Assembly (NCBI GenBank): GCA_035356975.1
Contig: DAORGW010000022.1
Span: 1-14,594, forward strand
Length of the DNA stretch: 14,594 nt
Direction: 5' to 3'
DNA from: STF1-138 sp035356975
GTDB taxonomy: Bacteria; Patescibacteriota; Patescibacteriia; UBA1558; S5-K13
Shown: positions 13,547 to 14,594 of the stretch, in pieces
Layout of the letters: each line of letters opens with the position of its first letter
Position numbering within the stretch: position 1 is the first letter of the stretch
Made by a program: the position numbers and the translations under genes
The notes under the pieces: generated by a model
What the model saw: the letters and a program-made list of their open reading frames with translations, nothing else
What the model was told of the DNA's origin: nothing
Databases searched by the model: none

Positions 13547-14594
13547 CCTGGGTTTGTTTGCTTATTGTTTCCCAGGAAAAATTTTCTTTAATATATTTAG
13601 AGGCTTTATGGGCTTTTAAAATTGCTTTTTCGTAGTTATTTATAAGTTCTTTTATTGTGTCTTTGAGTTTATCTACGTTTTTATTTTCAAAAGCATAGAC
13701 TAAATCTTTTTCTATAAAATCTTCATTTGCTCCTATATTACTTACTATTGTTGGAATTCCATGAGCCATTGCTTCTAATAATGATATTGAAAGTCCCTCA
13801 TTTTCTGATGCTAAAATATACGCATAAGCATTTGTAAAAATAGAATTTAAATCATCACCCATTAAAGTTCCAGTAAAAACTATATCCTTATTATTTTTTG
13901 CTAAATCTGTGAGTTGTTTTTTATATTTATCGTTATAAAACGTATCCCCAACTATTACTAATTGAAATTCTGAATTATTTAATTTTTTATACGCATCAAT
14001 TAAATAATGAACTCCTTTGTGTTTAATTAATCTCGTAACACAAAGAAAATATTTTTTGGGTTTTATATTAAATTTTTCTAAAATTTCAGTATTGAAATTT
14101 TCAGCAATCTCAAATCCATTTGGAATAAAAATCGTTTCTGTATTATATTTTTTTAAACAATATTTTTGAATATATTTTGATACAGAAATCGTAACATGTG
14201 GAAATTTACAAACAGTCCATTCTCCGAGATGAAGCATGAATTTTGCAAAAGCACCCCATTTTTGATGAAATCTGTCTTGACAATGAAAAGTTCCAATAAT
14301 TTTTGCACGTGTAAAAATTCTAGGGATAAAACTTAAAAGCGAGGCCCCAACAGAATGATAGTGAATCACATCATATTTTTGAAATAAAGCATGAATTGTT
14401 GAAAATAATGTATGAGTTATTGCATCTAAATTTTTTGTTTTTAAACTAGGTATGGAAATCAATTTTACGCCTTTATATTCTTTTAAATTTTTATCCGTGT
14501 AATAGCTTCTTGTATAAACAAAAACTTCATGACCCAACCTTGCCATGTTAATAGCCAAATTTTCAACGTGAGCTTCTACGCCACCTTGAATCAT
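13464..14594 (-). CDS. GT4-family glycosyltransferase, N-terminus cut by the right edge
   Basis: A retaining GT-B glycosyltransferase that probably uses a nucleotide sugar at the inner face of the membrane to build a surface glycan. 376 residues are visible. The ATG at the very edge is almost certainly internal: the segment opens with IQGGVEAHVENLA, the glycine-rich acceptor loop normally preceded by about 10-15 residues of the first strand. HYHSVGA (78-84), the donor-side VTRLIKHKG (186-194, with R188 and K193) and the EX7E pair E266/E274 in NEGLSISLLEAMAHGIP (265-281) are GT4 features. Donor and acceptor cannot be assigned. The C-terminal 20 or so residues after the usual end (near VYKEKN, 351-356) coincide with the overlap with the radical SAM gene, so that tail may be a recent extension. 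Confidence 0.92.
   Translation of the reverse strand: MIQGGVEAHVENLAINMARLGHEVFVYTRSYYTDKNLKEYKGVKLISIPSLKTKNLDAITHTLFSTIHALFQKYDVIHYHSVGASLLSFIPRIFTRAKIIGTFHCQDRFHQKWGAFAKFMLHLGEWTVCKFPHVTISVSKYIQKYCLKKYNTETIFIPNGFEIAENFNTEILEKFNIKPKKYFLCVTRLIKHKGVHYLIDAYKKLNNSEFQLVIVGDTFYNDKYKKQLTDLAKNNKDIVFTGTLMGDDLNSIFTNAYAYILASENEGLSISLLEAMAHGIPTIVSNIGANEDFIEKDLVYAFENKNVDKLKDTIKELINNYEKAILKAHKASKYIKENFSWETISKQTQDVYKEKNECLQYLHKKIFTRKTSVKIN

Noticed and set aside
1..14594. Alternative genetic code with UGA as Gly or Trp
   Set aside because: All genes read through in the standard code with GGN glycine and TGG tryptophan codons and no in-frame TGA; only the lack of TGA stops hinted at it.
1..14594. CRISPR array, tRNA or rRNA
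   Set aside because: No regularly spaced direct repeats, cloverleaf-like sequence or conserved rRNA segments were seen on either strand.

Overview
The window is strongly AT-rich and every supportable gene lies on the minus strand, so transcription runs from the right edge to the left edge. The genes are clearly bacterial (MnmA, SecD/SecF, a sigma-70 region 4 protein), yet they sit beside an archaeal-type AMP-to-3-phosphoglycerate pathway (ribose-1,5-bisphosphate isomerase, form III RuBisCO, AMP phosphorylase). This mix, together with very short gaps, no visible Shine-Dalgarno motifs and a CxxC-x17-CxxC zinc module, points to a Candidate Phyla Radiation (Patescibacteria) genome, probably Parcubacteria-like. 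That placement is inference. The reading frames are intact in the standard code, and all 11 stop codons in view are TAA.

Layout in transcription order, right to left. (1) 14594-12701: a GT4 glycosyltransferase cut by the window edge, overlapping a compact radical SAM protein, then an intrinsic terminator at 12647-12673. (2) 12642-9877: a consensus-like promoter, secD and secF, closed by a good terminator. The SecD has a parvulin-like segment in its first extracytoplasmic domain, and that segment looks circularly permuted. (3) 9861-8563: a strong TTGACA/TATTAT promoter and a single gene encoding sigma-70 region 4 fused to HARE-HTH and winged-helix segments, followed by a 34-bp palindrome. (4) 8602 to beyond position 1: a probable seven-gene run encoding a membrane protein (DUF8128-like), a VirD4/TraD-type ATPase, R15P isomerase, RuBisCO, AMP phosphorylase, mnmA and a CorA-type transporter that runs off the left edge. 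Gaps in this run are between -11 and 33 bp.

How the genes work together: AMP phosphorylase turns AMP and phosphate into adenine and ribose-1,5-bisphosphate, the isomerase makes ribulose-1,5-bisphosphate, and RuBisCO adds CO2 to give two 3-phosphoglycerates. This lets a fermenter with scarce biosynthesis feed scavenged nucleotides into lower glycolysis. The membrane protein and TraD-type ATPase form a two-gene unit of unknown substrate, possibly involved in DNA movement, in the same run. SecD/SecF serve protein export. The right-hand genes probably belong to a cell-surface glycan or metabolite locus.

No rRNA, tRNA, CRISPR array, insertion sequence or plus-strand gene was found. There is no gene-free stretch above 300 bases; the longest is 181 bases (9745-9925) and holds a terminator and promoters. 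The least ordinary items are the SecD parvulin insert, the sigma-4/HARE fusion and the orphan ATPase/membrane-protein pair.
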